Part shown: positions 63,513 to 64,000 of the stretch, piece by piece
How positions within the stretch are numbered: position 1 is the stretch's first letter
How the letters are laid out: the number at the start of each line of letters is the position of its first letter
Assembly (NCBI RefSeq): GCF_946479275.1
Contig: NZ_CAMLFE010000006.1
Span: forward strand, 62,001 to 126,000
DNA from: an uncultured Bartonella sp.
Lineage (GTDB): Bacteria > Pseudomonadota > Alphaproteobacteria > Rhizobiales > Rhizobiaceae
Direction of reading: 5' to 3'
Length of the DNA: 64,000 bases
Translations under genes and position numbers: made by a program
Notes under the pieces: model-generated
The model's input: only the letters and a program-made list of their open reading frames with translations
Database searches by the model: none
What the model was told of the DNA's origin: nothing

Positions 63513-63673
63513 TCAAATTCACAAAACTTCAGCCAAAGCGGATAAAGCCATCACGTTTCGTATCGACAGTAATAAGAATTCAATTCTACTTTGCAAAACT
63601 TGTTCGAAGACGACTTGTATTTTCAATAATATACGCCAAATTGAGATGAGTTAGTAGAGAAGGAACCACAGTC

Positions 63674-64000
63674 ATGTCACATTTTTTAAGAAATTTTGTT
63701 ATTGCCGGTCTTGCTGCAGGAAGCACTTTTTTGAGTGTTAATGGCGCATCAGCCGACGATAAAGTTACCATCGGTATGCTCGTTTGTACCGGACAGGGGG
63801 CAGAGGGGCACATTTTCAAAGCCACAGAAAAGCTGACCTGCGTTTTCCAGCCGAACGATAAAGGTGCACAAACCGATAAATATGTCGGCAAGATTGAACA
63901 GCTCGGCATAGACATCGGCAAAGCCGGTGCAGGGCAAATGTCCTGGATGGTTTTGGCCGCCAGCAAAAATGCTTATAAAACCGGAATTCTCGTTGGCAAA
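63674..64000 (+). CDS. DUF992 domain-containing exported protein (5' part)
   Basis: Starts at the ATG at 63674 (AAGGA 9 nt upstream) and runs off the window after 109 codons. A Sec signal peptide (LRNFVIAGLAAGSTFLSVNGASA) is followed by VTIGMLVCTGQGAEGHIF, EKLTCVFQPNDKG, QTDKYVGKIEQLGIDIGKAGAGQMSWMVLA, the pattern of DUF992. Two conserved Cys are present. Function of these periplasmic proteins is unknown. The gene is divergent from the BA14K-like gene, about 160 bp apart. Confidence 0.85.
   Translation, partial: MSHFLRNFVIAGLAAGSTFLSVNGASADDKVTIGMLVCTGQGAEGHIFKATEKLTCVFQPNDKGAQTDKYVGKIEQLGIDIGKAGAGQMSWMVLAASKNAYKTGILVGK

Overview
The window (about 45% G+C) reads as chromosome of an alphaproteobacterium of the Rhizobiales. 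Supporting signs are the complete division and cell-wall (dcw) cluster ending in a long FtsZ, a circularly permuted two-piece tmRNA with tag ANDNYAEARLAA, an alphaproteobacterial SspB, and DUF2293, DUF4169, BA14K-like and DUF992 proteins. Moderate G+C and many wide AT-rich gaps suit a host-associated Bartonellaceae-like lineage (gut Bartonella type); that last step is inference. No transposase, integrase, prophage, CRISPR array, rRNA or tRNA gene was seen.

Layout. 1-4.2 kb: 3' end of ettA, tam, an L,D-transpeptidase lipoprotein behind a CtrA-type box, and a DUF2293 gene. 4.7-6.7 kb: an ArsR-methyltransferase regulator (SahR-like) coupled to metF behind a perfect 16-bp palindrome. 7.2-7.3 kb: a small-RNA candidate. 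8-12.2 kb: peptidoglycan enzymes (MltB-type transglycosylase, GH25 lysozyme lipoprotein, AmiD-type amidase) and a DjlA-like co-chaperone. 12.9-14.7 kb: rnpB and mntH, occupying the place where mraZ would be expected. 14.9-34.1 kb: rsmH-ftsL-ftsI-murE-murF-mraY-murD, a terminator, ftsW-murG-murC-murB, an 840-bp gap, then ddl-ftsQ-ftsA-ftsZ. 34.8-42.3 kb: lpxC, bamD, recN, ligA and a DMT transporter. 42.4-52.6 kb: an sORF with an ideal ribosome site, pepP, prmA, a SCO1-like protein, a hexapeptide acyltransferase, poxB, uvrD and a kinase-like protein with an acyl-CoA-synthetase-like tail. 52.9-54.6 kb (minus): permuted ssrA, sspB, DUF4169 and an RHH gene without a normal start codon. 55.4-64 kb: dctA behind a sigma-54 promoter, a SpoIIAA-like protein, pdxJ, kup, a TetR regulator with TACGG repeats at its start, ilvC with a decayed fragment of itself downstream, a BA14K-like protein and the 5' end of a DUF992 gene.

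Most genes are housekeeping. Precursor synthesis (murB-murF, ddl, mraY, murG), septal synthesis (ftsI, ftsW, ftsL, ftsQ), the Z-ring (ftsA, ftsZ), outer-membrane building (lpxC, bamD) and wall remodelling form one envelope block. The items most worth a second look are the ssrA-sspB-DUF4169-RHH neighbourhood, the kinase/ANL-tail fusion, the repeat-bearing leader of the TetR-ilvC pair, the sORF at 42.46 kb, and several regulatory sites readable directly from the sequence.
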